Below, in pieces: positions 17,038 to 26,549 of a stretch of DNA of 62,902 bases (its first letter is position 1; every line of letters starts with the position of its first letter). The DNA comes from Myxococcales bacterium (GTDB lineage Bacteria; Myxococcota; Myxococcia; Myxococcales; Myxococcaceae). The stretch spans positions 1 to 62,902 of the forward strand of contig JAUXRI010000281.1 in assembly GCA_030681895.1 (NCBI GenBank), in the 5' to 3' direction. The translations under genes and the position numbers were made by a program. A model generated the notes under the pieces. The model was not told where the DNA came from. It saw only the letters and a program-made list of their open reading frames with translations, and did no database searches.

Positions 17038-19401
17038 GTGACCATCCGAAGGCTGACGCTGTGGCTAGGTGCAGTGAGCCTGATGACGATGGGCTGCCCC
17101 AGCCCGGCCGTCGATGAGGACGCGGGTGTGGTCGTCGATGCGGGCAGAATCGACGCAGGCGCCGTCGATGCGGGCGCCGTCGATGCGGGCGTCATCGATG
17201 CGGGCGTCGACGATGCGGGCGTCGTCGATGCGGGCGTCGTCGATGCGGGCATCGTCGATGCGGGCGTCGTCGATGCGGGCAGAACCGACGCAGGTCTCGT
17301 CGATGCGGGGCTTGTCGACGCCGGGCCGCCGGTGCTCATCGATTTTCAGGCGACCAGCTCGGTGTTCCCACCCTCGGTCAACAAGATCGGCTTCAACAGC
17401 TTCTGGAACTCGACCAGCAACGACAACAACCTCGACGCCTGGACGATTCGCAGAAGCGCCGCGCATCGCGCTCCGATGATCGCCGGGCTGATCGAGCCCA
17501 AGAGCCTGCTCAATCTTCCAGATGCAGGACCCGACTCGTACGAAGAGTGGGGCGGAGACCGTTCAGCCGCGCAGCTCGACGCGGAAAGCTGTTCGCTCTG
17601 GCAGCCAGGCTTTGCGAGCGCGCTGTTCACCGCCGACGCAGGGGTGGTTCAGGCTCGCACCCCGTCCGATCCTGATCTGTTGTCCATTCGAGCCCTCGCG
17701 CAGTCCGAGGGACTGATCACCTTCCTGCAGATCTCCGGCACGCCTGGGCTGCCGACAGCCATCCCGCGGACGACTCGCTTCAACGGGCTCTTTACCCTCG
17801 ACGGAGCAGCCACCACGGGTGGGAACTGGTACCCGCTCCCGATCGCCGGGGAGATCCCTGCGTTGGCGCGCGCCTTCGGAACCCTGCCCGACGCGCTCGG
17901 CTACGCAGCACCGACCATCTATGCGTTCTGGCAGGAGCCCAGCCACACCCTCGACGAGAACGTGTCGGCCGCGGTGAGTATCAACCGCTACACGAGCTTC
18001 TACTCACAAGTCAGCAACGAGCTGTTCACGCAGTGCCGCTGGCAACGCTGCCCGATGGCCGGAGCACAGCTCAACTCGAACGACGGTGACTTCATCCCGA
18101 CCGATGGGGGGAGGTACAAGCTCTTCATCGACGCGCTCCTCGCGCGGAGAGCCGCGAGCCCCACCATGGAGATGCCGCTCGACCACTTCACGATCCAGAA
18201 CTACTCGGCGCAGTGGAACGACAACATCATCGCCAACAGCCGGCTCGCCCTCGGCACGCGCTTCCCCTGGACGCCCGTGATGATGAACGAGTGGGACTAC
18301 TGCGTGAACACGCGCATGGGCGATGGCTGCGCCGGCGCCGGGGGCGTCACGCAACGGTATGACGCGGCAGGTTCTCTGACGGCGCTGCGCTGGCTCGTTG
18401 ACTCCATCGACCGCCCCGACGTCTCCCACGTGTTGCTGCGGGAGACGGTCCTCCAGGACAAGGACGGCAGCACGGGGGCGCGGAGCTACCCGTGGACCCA
18501 GGTGCCCATTCTCTTCCTGGCCTCGATGAGTGAGTTCCGTCGGCCGGCACGCACTGGCTACGGCACCGTGCCGATCATCGCGACGGGCGACGACGACCAG
18601 CTCCGGATTCTGATGTGGAACGAGGGCTCGGTGACCCGCACGATTCCACTCGAGCTTCGAAACGTGCCCGTCTCGCTCAACGCGCAGCTCGTGTCGGTGA
18701 AGAAGTTCAGCAAGCAGATTCGCGACGCGAACTGTCCGAACCCCGCCGACGTCATGAACGCAAGCCACGTCGTGACGTGCTGGCAAGACGCGACCGCGCC
18801 CGTCGCCATCTCGGGGTCGACCGTGAAGGTCACCTTCTCGATCGCGCCCGACGAGGCCGTGATGGTCTTCGCTGGAGCTCCGCCCCCGTTCGGCTCGGTG
18901 CTCTTCGACACCCACTACGTCCGCTCGGCTGACTTCGTGAAGCGCGACGGCACCGCGGCCGACCCCCTGAGCCTGTCGCACTTCGACCCTCGGACTGGCA
19001 GCGTCACGGTCGCGATTCGAAGCGGAGGCGACGCGGCCGAACGACTGACGCTCAGGAACGTACCCAACACGTTGACGTTCTCGACCCGGTTCGCGTCGAT
19101 GGGCGCCCCGAGCCCTTCGACGGTCGCAGGCCTTCGTGTCGACTACCTCGACGTCAACAAGGTCCCCATCAAGACTGTCTTCTTCCGCGACAACCGCTGG
19201 ACCACGGCGACCGCGACGTGGTCGCAGTTCGAGTGGCCCGTCGTCGCAGGCGCCACTGAGGTCCCGACCGACCTGACTGGCGCAAACCGAACGCTCACCC
19301 TCGCGACCCACGCGCCGGCGGCGTGGGCCGGAGACGTCGTGCTCGGCGTGGTGCTCAGCGGCGCTGCGACCGACGCCACCTGGCGTGTCGACTTCCCGTA
19401 G
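17038..19401 (+). CDS. Lipoprotein with VDAG stalk and putative clan GH-A glycosidase domain
   Basis: A 787-residue exported lipoprotein. GTG 17038 starts a signal peptide with lipobox LMTMGC (Cys20). Residues about 25-98 are Val-Asp-Ala-Gly repeats. The core looks like a TIM-barrel glycoside hydrolase: an early QATSSVFPPSVNKIGFNSFW strand, a candidate acid/base in FWQEPSHT (Glu300) and a candidate nucleophile in MMNEWDY (Glu418), the E-P and N-E-W pattern of GH39-like enzymes. A beta-sandwich domain of about 90 residues follows (ALEL..VPVSLNAQLVSVKKF), then a C-terminal jelly-roll-like region. The enzyme family is a reasoned guess from motifs, not a firm assignment. It would act on polysaccharide at the outer surface. 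Confidence 0.62.
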   Translation: MTIRRLTLWLGAVSLMTMGCPSPAVDEDAGVVVDAGRIDAGAVDAGAVDAGVIDAGVDDAGVVDAGVVDAGIVDAGVVDAGRTDAGLVDAGLVDAGPPVLIDFQATSSVFPPSVNKIGFNSFWNSTSNDNNLDAWTIRRSAAHRAPMIAGLIEPKSLLNLPDAGPDSYEEWGGDRSAAQLDAESCSLWQPGFASALFTADAGVVQARTPSDPDLLSIRALAQSEGLITFLQISGTPGLPTAIPRTTRFNGLFTLDGAATTGGNWYPLPIAGEIPALARAFGTLPDALGYAAPTIYAFWQEPSHTLDENVSAAVSINRYTSFYSQVSNELFTQCRWQRCPMAGAQLNSNDGDFIPTDGGRYKLFIDALLARRAASPTMEMPLDHFTIQNYSAQWNDNIIANSRLALGTRFPWTPVMMNEWDYCVNTRMGDGCAGAGGVTQRYDAAGSLTALRWLVDSIDRPDVSHVLLRETVLQDKDGSTGARSYPWTQVPILFLASMSEFRRPARTGYGTVPIIATGDDDQLRILMWNEGSVTRTIPLELRNVPVSLNAQLVSVKKFSKQIRDANCPNPADVMNASHVVTCWQDATAPVAISGSTVKVTFSIAPDEAVMVFAGAPPPFGSVLFDTHYVRSADFVKRDGTAADPLSLSHFDPRTGSVTVAIRSGGDAAERLTLRNVPNTLTFSTRFASMGAPSPSTVAGLRVDYLDVNKVPIKTVFFRDNRWTTATATWSQFEWPVVAGATEVPTDLTGANRTLTLATHAPAAWAGDVVLGVVLSGAATDATWRVDFP
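17113..17328 (+). repeat. 15-bp tandem repeats encoding VDAG stalk
   Basis: Imperfect 12-15 base units read as (Val/Ile)-Val-Asp-Ala-Gly, beginning just after the lipobox of the glycosidase-like lipoprotein. Gly-Ala-Gly codons are strongly conserved while the first codons vary between Val, Ile, Arg and Ala. This is a spacer, probably lifting the enzyme off the membrane. Confidence 0.75.
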
Positions 19402-19526
19402 AGGACCCTCCGCACGATGACACGGAGCCCGTCGAGTCCGCGCCACGCTGGGGCCCGAAGTGGCGCGCTCAAGCCGTCCGCTTCGTCCGCGAGGGGCCGA
19501 CGGACTCACCGTGTACGCGCTGCGGT

Positions 19527-20651
19527 CTATTGGTCGATGGCGGCCTTCCGCGTGACGGCGGCTGACGGCACTCCGAGGAACACGCGTAAGCGCTCCACCT
19601 CGTCCTCGAACGCCCGACGGAACGCAGCCTCGCCCGGCGCCTTCCCCGAGACGAAGCCGGTCTGCACGTCGAGCGCGCCGTCGTTCACCTTCGCGTTCGC
19701 CCACCCGATGACCTGGTCGCGCCACACCAGCGGCAACGCGTAGTACCCGAGCTTCCGCTTCGGCGCCGGCGTGTACGCCTCGAAGCGGTACACCCAGCCG
19801 AACAACACCTCGAAGCGCTGCCGGTCCCACACCAGCGGGTCGAACGGCGCGAGCAGGCGCACGACGTCCTCCACCTCACCGGCGCGCAGCCGTTCACCTT
19901 CAGGCCAATACCAATCGACGCCGCCGATGCGCTGACTGGGAAGACGCGCCTTCGCGCGAGCCAGGGCCGCGGCGCGAACATGACTCCACTGCGGAACGCC
20001 GCCGCGCAGGTAGCTCACCAACTTGCCCAGCGTCACCGCCGGCAGCGGCGCGTACTTCGCCACCACCGCGTCGATGAGCGCGTCATGCGCAGCGAGTGGA
20101 TTCTCTGGCGGCGCCGTCGGCTCCCGCACCGCATACAGCCGAATGCCGCCCTCCCGTCGCGCGACGCGGAGCAGCCCGCGGTAGTGCAGCCCATCGAGCA
20201 GCTGCGTGCTGACGTTCGAGCGGCCACCGAACCAGTTGGTCGCCGTGCCCAGCTGCAGCGCGGCCTCGACGTCGCGAGGGTGAACGACCCCACGCGCTCG
20301 CACCGCCTCGAGCACCACGTTCGCCTGCTTCCACTGCGCCTTCGTCCACGCCTGCCGCGGCGTTCGTGGATGCATCAGCCGATGCAACGCGCTCGTCACG
20401 AAGCCTGCGTTGACGAAGAAGTCCTCTTCGATGGGGAGCGTCGGGTAGCGGCGCTCGAGGTCGCCCGCGCGATAGCCGGTGACGCGGTGACGCAACGTCA
20501 GGTCCTGCGCACGCGCGGGCGCTCGAATCGGGTCTGCCTGCACGAAGCCCAGTCGCGCGAGCGCACGCGGCAGCGTGGTGGGCGTGAAGAACGTTCGGGT
20601 GATGGCTGCGCGGCGAACGTCATCCAGCTGGGGAGGGCGGGGGCGGGCCAC
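19527..20651 (-). CDS. Winged-helix protein of the YcaQ/AlkX family
   Basis: A 374-residue protein of the family that includes the interstrand-crosslink glycosylase YcaQ. Recognisable blocks are VQADPIRAPARAQDLTLRHR, which matches the family's conserved N-terminal helix, the winged-helix region (GRSNVSTQLLDGLHYRGLLR), and the C-terminal FDPLVWDR, FGWVYRFEAYTPAPKRKLG and YYALPLVW segments. YcaQ uses a QxQ motif; here only the equivalent QAD is seen, so glycosylase activity is uncertain. Likely a DNA-repair protein acting on nucleoid DNA. It is divergent from the next kinase gene. Confidence 0.8.
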   Translation of the reverse strand: MARPRPPQLDDVRRAAITRTFFTPTTLPRALARLGFVQADPIRAPARAQDLTLRHRVTGYRAGDLERRYPTLPIEEDFFVNAGFVTSALHRLMHPRTPRQAWTKAQWKQANVVLEAVRARGVVHPRDVEAALQLGTATNWFGGRSNVSTQLLDGLHYRGLLRVARREGGIRLYAVREPTAPPENPLAAHDALIDAVVAKYAPLPAVTLGKLVSYLRGGVPQWSHVRAAALARAKARLPSQRIGGVDWYWPEGERLRAGEVEDVVRLLAPFDPLVWDRQRFEVLFGWVYRFEAYTPAPKRKLGYYALPLVWRDQVIGWANAKVNDGALDVQTGFVSGKAPGEAAFRRAFEDEVERLRVFLGVPSAAVTRKAAIDQ

Positions 20652-20776
20652 GCGACGATGATGCCCGCCGGCTGGTGTGCTGTCGTGGACGGTTGTGGGT
20701 GCGTCGCCACGAAATTCGGCGCGGCGTGCTTTTCCTGCCCTCGGCTTTCGGCAGGCCGGTAGATACGAGTCACGCC

Positions 20777-22462
20777 ATGGCGATGGAGCCCGAGCCAGTC
20801 GCGGTCGCTGACACCCACCTCGCTGGTGGCGGCGCCTTCACGCCCGGCGCGCTGGTGCTGGGAGACCGGTTTCGCGTCGAGCGTCTGCTCGGCGGCGGCG
20901 GCATGGGCCTCGTCTACGTTGCCGAACAGGTGTCGCTCGGCCGCAAGGTCGCCCTCAAGGTGCTGCGAGACGACCTGCTCGCGACCCAGGGCATGGGCGA
21001 GCGGTTCCGGCGTGAGGCGCTGCTGCTCTCGAGCGTCGAGCACCCGTCCGTCGTGCGCGTCATCGACTTCGGAGAGCACGGGCACTCGATGTGTCTCGTC
21101 ATGGAGTACGTCGAGGGCCAGTCGCTGCAGCAGCTCATCGACCGCGAGGCGCCCATCGCCGTCGACCGGGCCGAGCGAATTCTCGGGCAGCTCGCGCAGG
21201 GCCTCGCGGCGATTCACGGCAAGGGCATCGTTCACCGCGACCTCAAGCCCGACAACGTGGTGCTCACCACCACGCCAGACGGCCGGGAACAGGCCCGCGT
21301 GCTCGACTTCGGCATCGCCCGCCTCGCCGAGCCCGATGAGCGCCAGCAGGTGACGCAGTCGGGCTTCGTGGTGGGCACGCCCGAGTACATGTCGCCGGAG
21401 CAGGCGATGGGGCAGCCGCTCGACCCGCGCAGCGACCTCTACGCGCTCGGCCTCATCGCGTTCCGGCTTTTAACCGGCAAGGCGCCCTTCCCCGGCCCGT
21501 CACCGCGCGAGCTGGTGTCGCAGCAGATTCACCAGGCGCCGCCGCGGCTCCTCGACCTCGCGCCGCACCTCGTCTCGGCGCAAGCCCTCGTCGACGTCGT
21601 GACGGCCTGCATGGCGAAGGAGCCAGAGGCGCGACCACCGACGGCCGCCGCGTTCCTCGAACGGCTCGCGCTCAAGCCCATTCAGTTGACCTCGACCGTG
21701 AGCGGCTCGATGCGCATCGCGGCGGCGCAGACGCGGCTGGTGGAGCGGGCCCGGGCGGTGCCCACGTGGAAGCTCATCGGGAGCGCCGCCCTCGTCGCTG
21801 GCTTCGTCATCGCGGGCCTCGTCTGGTTCTTCGCGCCCGAGCGCACCGCGCGCCGGCTCCTCGACGCGCGGCGCGGGAGCGAGGCGCTGCAGATCATCGA
21901 CGACATCTCGGGCGACAAACCGTCGAGCTCGCTCAAACAACTCAAGGCCGCGGCGCTCCACCAGGTGGGCCGCACCGACGAGGCGCGCAAGCTGCTCGAG
22001 ACGATTCCGGTCGACTCGACGCTCGAGGTGGAAGCGCTCGAGACGCTCGCTGACGAGTTCGGCCAGTTCGAGGGCCGCGCGGATGGAACGAAGGTTCGCA
22101 AGCTGCTCGCGTCGTGGCCGAAGCAGAAGGTGTTGCCCGTCTTTCAGCGGCTGGCGAAGCGCGAAGAAGGCTGGACGCAGTGGGGCGCCCTGCGGTTCGT
22201 CGACCTCGAGTTCGCTGGCCAGGGCCTCAACCTCACCGAGCTGTACCTCGAGGCCCTGGGCGCGAAGGACTGTGGGCGGCGCGCGCTCGCGGCGAAGCGA
22301 CTGGGAGAGCTGCGCAGCCCCGAGGCCATCGAGGCGCTGACGAAGCTGATGAACGTGCCGCGCAAGAAGGGCGGCGGCGTGCTGGGCCTCGACGAGCAGG
22401 ACTGTGGGCAGACAGCGGCCGGCGCGGCGCTGCGACGCATCGAGCGCGACCAGGGTCCGTGA
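20777..22462 (+). CDS. Ser/Thr protein kinase with TM helix and C-terminal TPR/HEAT-like region
   Basis: Kinase of 561 residues from ATG 20777; earlier in-frame codons add Arg-rich sequence and no family similarity. The kinase domain (residues about 33-300) has GGGGMGLVY, Lys in RKVALKVL, HRDLKPDNVV, VLDFGIA and GTPEYMSPEQ, so it should be active. A single TM helix follows (LIGSAALVAGFVIAGLVWFF, about residues 332-351). The outside part has TPR-like helices (LDARRGSEALQIIDDI) and a HEAT-like end (ALAAKRLGELRSPEAIEALTKL) with a Cys pair. Such sensors phosphorylate cytoplasmic targets on input from the periplasmic domain. Confidence 0.88.
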   Translation: MAMEPEPVAVADTHLAGGGAFTPGALVLGDRFRVERLLGGGGMGLVYVAEQVSLGRKVALKVLRDDLLATQGMGERFRREALLLSSVEHPSVVRVIDFGEHGHSMCLVMEYVEGQSLQQLIDREAPIAVDRAERILGQLAQGLAAIHGKGIVHRDLKPDNVVLTTTPDGREQARVLDFGIARLAEPDERQQVTQSGFVVGTPEYMSPEQAMGQPLDPRSDLYALGLIAFRLLTGKAPFPGPSPRELVSQQIHQAPPRLLDLAPHLVSAQALVDVVTACMAKEPEARPPTAAAFLERLALKPIQLTSTVSGSMRIAAAQTRLVERARAVPTWKLIGSAALVAGFVIAGLVWFFAPERTARRLLDARRGSEALQIIDDISGDKPSSSLKQLKAAALHQVGRTDEARKLLETIPVDSTLEVEALETLADEFGQFEGRADGTKVRKLLASWPKQKVLPVFQRLAKREEGWTQWGALRFVDLEFAGQGLNLTELYLEALGAKDCGRRALAAKRLGELRSPEAIEALTKLMNVPRKKGGGVLGLDEQDCGQTAAGAALRRIERDQGP

Positions 22463-22569
22463 GCCATCACCTCGCGCGCGATGACCGCACCTGCGCTGCC
22501 TGAACACTGGAGCGCCGCGCGCTGAGCGTGCGCCTCACGATGCGTCGGAGGCTGGTTCGCCGACGGCGT

Positions 22570-25227
22570 TCAGCCTCCCTTCGAGGCGAGGAATTGGTCC
22601 ACCTTCTCCACGTCGCCTTTCCCTGCGTCGCCGAGCTTGAGCCATGTCTTCCGCGCACGCTGCGCCGCGGCCTCGACCTCGGTCCACGGGCGCTTCGCAT
22701 CCCGGCGCGCCACGGCGAGCTGCCACGCCGCCTCGGCTTCGTCACCAGGGTCGCACTCCGCGCCGTCACACAGCGACAGCGCCTCGGTCAGCGCCTGGAG
22801 CGCGCGCACCTCATCGTGGAGACCGCGCGCCGACTTCGCGATGCCCACCAGCGCGCCAGCCCGCTGAGCCGACTGCGCGCCGAGCCCCTTCGTCCACACC
22901 TCGAGCGCGTGCTCGAAGGGCGGCAGGGCCTTGTCGAAGTGGCCGAGCCGCAGGTGCGCGTCAGCGACGTTGAACCACGCCGTGCCGACGTTGGGGTGCG
23001 TGGGCCCGAGTGTGGCCAGGTAGCCCTCGACGACGCGCTCGAACACTGCGACCGACTCTTCCAGCCGGCCGGCTTCACCGAGCGCGACGCCCAGCGAGTT
23101 GAGCGCCTGAAAAGTGTCGGGGTGCTGCGCGCCGAGGGTGCGCTCGAAGTTCGCCTTCGCGCGCTCGATGAGCGGCACCGCCTCGGCGATGCGCCCCCGC
23201 CGCAGCTTCGCGTTGCCGAGGTTGAGGAGCGCGCGCGCGGTGAAGAAGCTCCCTGCGCCGGTGCGGGCCTCGACCAACGCGACGACCCGCTCGAACCGGG
23301 CCTCGGCTTCCTCGAGCCGGCCACGCCGAGTCTCGATGTTCCCGATGGAGCCCTCGACGGACTCCTCGAGCTGCGTCGTCTTCATGGCCGGCAGGTGCGC
23401 GCGGGCGAGGTCGACGTAGCTCAGCCCTTCTTCGGGTTTCACCTGCAGGAAGCCGACGAGGAACGCGAGCTCCGACCACGCGGCGCCGGCGAGCTCGTCG
23501 TCGCGCAGCCCCGTCGACGCCAGCGCGCTCGCCTTCAACGTCGCCTTCGCCTCGTCCAGCCGCCCAAGCTTGTGCAGCACGCGGCCGCGCTCGTAGTGCA
23601 CCACCGACTGCACGATGGGCGGCACGCCCGCGTCGCCGGGGTTCGAGCGCCGCTCCGCCTCTTCGAAGGCGCCGGCTTCGTAGAGCGCGCCGATTCGAGC
23701 GCCGAGCTGGCGTGCGTCGCGAAACGTCACCCGCGATGGCTCGTCGAGCGGCACGCGCTCGAGGGTGTCGGTCTTCAGACAGGCGTTGGCGGCAGGGAGC
23801 CGGTCGACGATGCGCACCGCTTTGTTCACAGCGGGCGCGCCGCCGCTCTGAAGCACACCGATGACGGCGTCGAGCTCGGCGACGCGCTCCTCGAGGCACC
23901 CCAGCCGCGAGCGCCAGACCTCGGCGTCGACGCGCGCCGTGTCAGAGGCCAGGCACGCCTCGAGGTGCTGCTGCTTCCACGCCGACATGCGGTCGTCGAG
24001 GGCCACCGTCACCGCGGCCGCAGCGTTCGGCGCCCACGAGAGGCCCGTCGCCTTGAACGCCTCGCTCACCTGCGCGCGCCGCGGCTCGCCCCACACCGTC
24101 GACAGCCGCGCCTGGCCCAGGGCGCAGGCCTGAGGGAGACGGCTCCGACTCGAGAGCACCACCGACGCTGCGACGAGCAGCCCCAGCACCACGACGCCGA
24201 TGAGCGCGCGAGACGAACGCCGCACGGCACCACCGGCCTCGAGCGCGTCGAGCAGGGCCACCATCGACGGCCAGCGCGCGGCCTCCTGCACCGAGAGGCC
24301 CCGCAGCACCACTCTGCGGACCGGCGAGGGCACGTCGGACGACGATGGAAAGGAGGGGGAAGGACCGTCTCTCATCGCGCGACGAAGCGCCTCGACGGTC
24401 GAGCCGCTCCAGGGGCGCTGGCCGGTGAGGGCCTCGAACAGCGCGACGCAGAACCCGAACTGGTCCGACGCGGCGGTGGCGGGCTCTCCGTCGAGCTGCG
24501 CTGGCGCCATGTACGCGGGCGTGCCGAGCAACGCGCCGGTGCCGGTGAGCGAGACACCGTGCTCCAGCACCGGGCCGTCGACGACCCGTCCCGCCGATTC
24601 GGAGGCGAGCCCGAAGTCCGTCACCTGCGCGCGGCCGTCGGCGCGGACCAACACGTTGTCGGGCTTGAAGTCGCGATGCACCACGCCGGCCTGGTGCGCT
24701 GCAGCGAGCCCTCGGCCTGCCTGAATGAAGACGCTCACGACGTCGGAGGCGCCGCGGCTCTGCGCCTTCAGCCAGTCGCGCACCGAGCCACCATCGACGA
24801 ACTCCAGCGCCATGAAGCGCTGGCCTTCCCACCGGCCGACGTCGAACACCGTCACCACGTTGGGGTGCGAGAGCCGCGCGAGCGTCTGCGCCTCACGAAG
24901 CAACCGCGCCTGGTGCTCGTCGGATGACGCGGCGCTCTTGAGCAGCTTGAGCGCCACCTTCCGGTCGAGCTGCGGGTCCCACGCCGCGAACACCTGCCCC
25001 ATCGCGCCCGCGCCCACCCGCTCGAGCACGACGTACCGGCCGATGGTGTTGCCGACCGACAACACCGGCTGACGGAGCGGCTCTCCCGTCGACGACTGCA
25101 GGCCCATCGCCAGCGCGCGGCGGCAGCTGACACAGCCATCGACGTGACGTTCGGCGCCTTCGAGCGCCGTGCCGCTCAGCTGGCCAGCACCCAGGGCGAG
25201 CAACGTGTCGTCGTCGAGGCAGGCCAT
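22570..25227 (-). CDS. Ser/Thr protein kinase with N-terminal zinc-finger-like motif and TPR sensor region
   Basis: An 885-residue kinase. The N-terminus carries HVDGCVSC, the HxxxCxxC pattern of anti-sigma zinc-finger (ZAS) domains, around residues 30-37. The kinase domain (about 60-325) has GAGAMGQVF, Lys in KVALKLLK, HRDFKPDNVL and DFG. The APE motif reads MAPAQ, so the Glu that usually ties the activation segment is Ala243. A TM helix (GVVVLGLLVAASVVLSS, about residues 335-352) leads to a large TPR region (blocks such as LNLGNAKLRRGRIAEAVPLI, NSLGVALGEAGRLEES, WFNVADAHLRLGHFDKALPP). The ATG at 25227 begins MACLDDDTLLALGAG. A sigma factor gene lies about 2.1 kb upstream on the same strand. 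Confidence 0.88.
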   Translation of the reverse strand: MACLDDDTLLALGAGQLSGTALEGAERHVDGCVSCRRALAMGLQSSTGEPLRQPVLSVGNTIGRYVVLERVGAGAMGQVFAAWDPQLDRKVALKLLKSAASSDEHQARLLREAQTLARLSHPNVVTVFDVGRWEGQRFMALEFVDGGSVRDWLKAQSRGASDVVSVFIQAGRGLAAAHQAGVVHRDFKPDNVLVRADGRAQVTDFGLASESAGRVVDGPVLEHGVSLTGTGALLGTPAYMAPAQLDGEPATAASDQFGFCVALFEALTGQRPWSGSTVEALRRAMRDGPSPSFPSSSDVPSPVRRVVLRGLSVQEAARWPSMVALLDALEAGGAVRRSSRALIGVVVLGLLVAASVVLSSRSRLPQACALGQARLSTVWGEPRRAQVSEAFKATGLSWAPNAAAAVTVALDDRMSAWKQQHLEACLASDTARVDAEVWRSRLGCLEERVAELDAVIGVLQSGGAPAVNKAVRIVDRLPAANACLKTDTLERVPLDEPSRVTFRDARQLGARIGALYEAGAFEEAERRSNPGDAGVPPIVQSVVHYERGRVLHKLGRLDEAKATLKASALASTGLRDDELAGAAWSELAFLVGFLQVKPEEGLSYVDLARAHLPAMKTTQLEESVEGSIGNIETRRGRLEEAEARFERVVALVEARTGAGSFFTARALLNLGNAKLRRGRIAEAVPLIERAKANFERTLGAQHPDTFQALNSLGVALGEAGRLEESVAVFERVVEGYLATLGPTHPNVGTAWFNVADAHLRLGHFDKALPPFEHALEVWTKGLGAQSAQRAGALVGIAKSARGLHDEVRALQALTEALSLCDGAECDPGDEAEAAWQLAVARRDAKRPWTEVEAAAQRARKTWLKLGDAGKGDVEKVDQFLASKGG

Positions 25228-25274
25228 GGCAGCTCTCTGGAACACGGCGTGGGCGAGGTCAACGACGGCTCCGC

Positions 25275-26303
25275 TCAGAGCGAGTCGCACTGGCCGAAGA
25301 TGGAACTGCACTTGCCCGAGCAGCAGTTGGTGTCGTTGACGCAGCTCTGGCCGTTCGCCTTGCAGACGCTCGCAGGCTGGTTGCAGATGCCAGACGATGA
25401 CGGCAGGCAGACGGTGGCCGAGGCGTTGCGGAGCGCGCAGCAATCCTCCAGCACGCCGCAGTCGACCTCGGAGGAGCACGTCTTGCGGCACGCGCCCGTC
25501 GAGGCGAAGACGCCGTCAGAGGTGCCGTTGGTCGTCACCGTCAACGCGCAGTACAGGTTCGTGCCGGCGCACAGCGGCGCGGTGTTCGGGCACGGCTGGT
25601 TGAGCTGCGACGAGCTGCCGCCGCCGGTGCCGCCTCCCGCGCTGCCACCTGCCGCGCTGCCGCCACCCGCGCTGCCGCCACCGGTGCCACCGTTGAGGCA
25701 CGCGTTCAGGGTCTGGTAGCGCGCGACGCACGCGGTGGTGGAGCCGAAGTTTCCTGCGACGCAGGTGACGGAGGCTGGCGCCGCGACGAGGCAGTCGAAC
25801 CATGCGGTGGCGGCGCTCGCACACGAGCTGCCGAGGAGCTGCTGACACTGGCCCGAGACGGTCGCCGCCAACGCGCCACACGTCGATTGAATGAGCGGCG
25901 CGGCGCGGTCGCACGCCGAGCCTGCGCTCCCACCACCGGCTGCCAGCCCGCCTCCCGCAGCGCCACCGCCTGCCGCGGAGCCACCGCCACTCGTGCCACC
26001 ACCGCTCGCTCCGCCGCCGGTGCCTGTGACGCCGCCACCGGTGCCCGTGACACCACCGCCAACGCCACCGAGTGAACAGCGACCTGCGCTGCATGAGCTC
26101 GACACGGAGCACGACGCGCACATTGCGCCACGCTCGCCGCACGAACTCGAGGTGACGCCGGCCTGACAGAGGCCCATCGCGTCACAGCACCCGGCGCAGG
26201 TGGCGGCGGAGCACGACGTCGAAGGACCGCACGCCGTGAAGAAGAAGGACATCGAAGCCGCGACGGCGAACGCCGCGAACGAGAGGAAGGGGTTGCGAGA
26301 CAT
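25275..26303 (-). CDS. Cys-rich lipoprotein with ten-Cys module and Gly-rich stalk
   Basis: A 342-residue lipoprotein (lipobox FFTAC, Cys25). After the lipobox comes a ten-Cys module (C-x4-C-x2-CC-x5-C spacing; CAGCCDAMGLC) closely related to the one at the start of the large lipoproteins at 30054 and 38136. A Gly-rich stalk (GGVTGTGGG, SGGGTSGGG, AAGGG) follows, then a Cys-rich domain with CDRAAPLIQSTCG and CVAGNFGSTTAC, a second Gly stalk, and a C-terminal part with knottin-like spacing (CKANGQSCVNDTNCCSGKC). It is probably on the cell surface. Function unknown. It precedes the zinc-finger kinase by 47 bases on the same strand. Confidence 0.8.
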   Translation of the reverse strand: MSRNPFLSFAAFAVAASMSFFFTACGPSTSCSAATCAGCCDAMGLCQAGVTSSSCGERGAMCASCSVSSSCSAGRCSLGGVGGGVTGTGGGVTGTGGGASGGGTSGGGSAAGGGAAGGGLAAGGGSAGSACDRAAPLIQSTCGALAATVSGQCQQLLGSSCASAATAWFDCLVAAPASVTCVAGNFGSTTACVARYQTLNACLNGGTGGGSAGGGSAAGGSAGGGTGGGSSSQLNQPCPNTAPLCAGTNLYCALTVTTNGTSDGVFASTGACRKTCSSEVDCGVLEDCCALRNASATVCLPSSSGICNQPASVCKANGQSCVNDTNCCSGKCSSIFGQCDSL

Positions 26304-26549
26304 GAGGCTCCACTGCGGGCGTGGGAGAGGGTTGAGGTGCGGCGTCGCCCGTCATCAGCAGTGACAGGGCGAGCCGCGCGCAGGTCGCACGAGAATTTCG
26401 CCGATCATTTCTTCTGGCGTGAACCGAAGTCAGTTCGGGCGCTTGCGCGCTCGACCCGGCAAGCCCTCGTCTGCCGCGAGGGGCTGTGGTCCGCGCAGCT
26501 CTCGCCTTGCCCAACTCTCAACCGCTAGTCTGTCTTCGAGGAAGGCACG

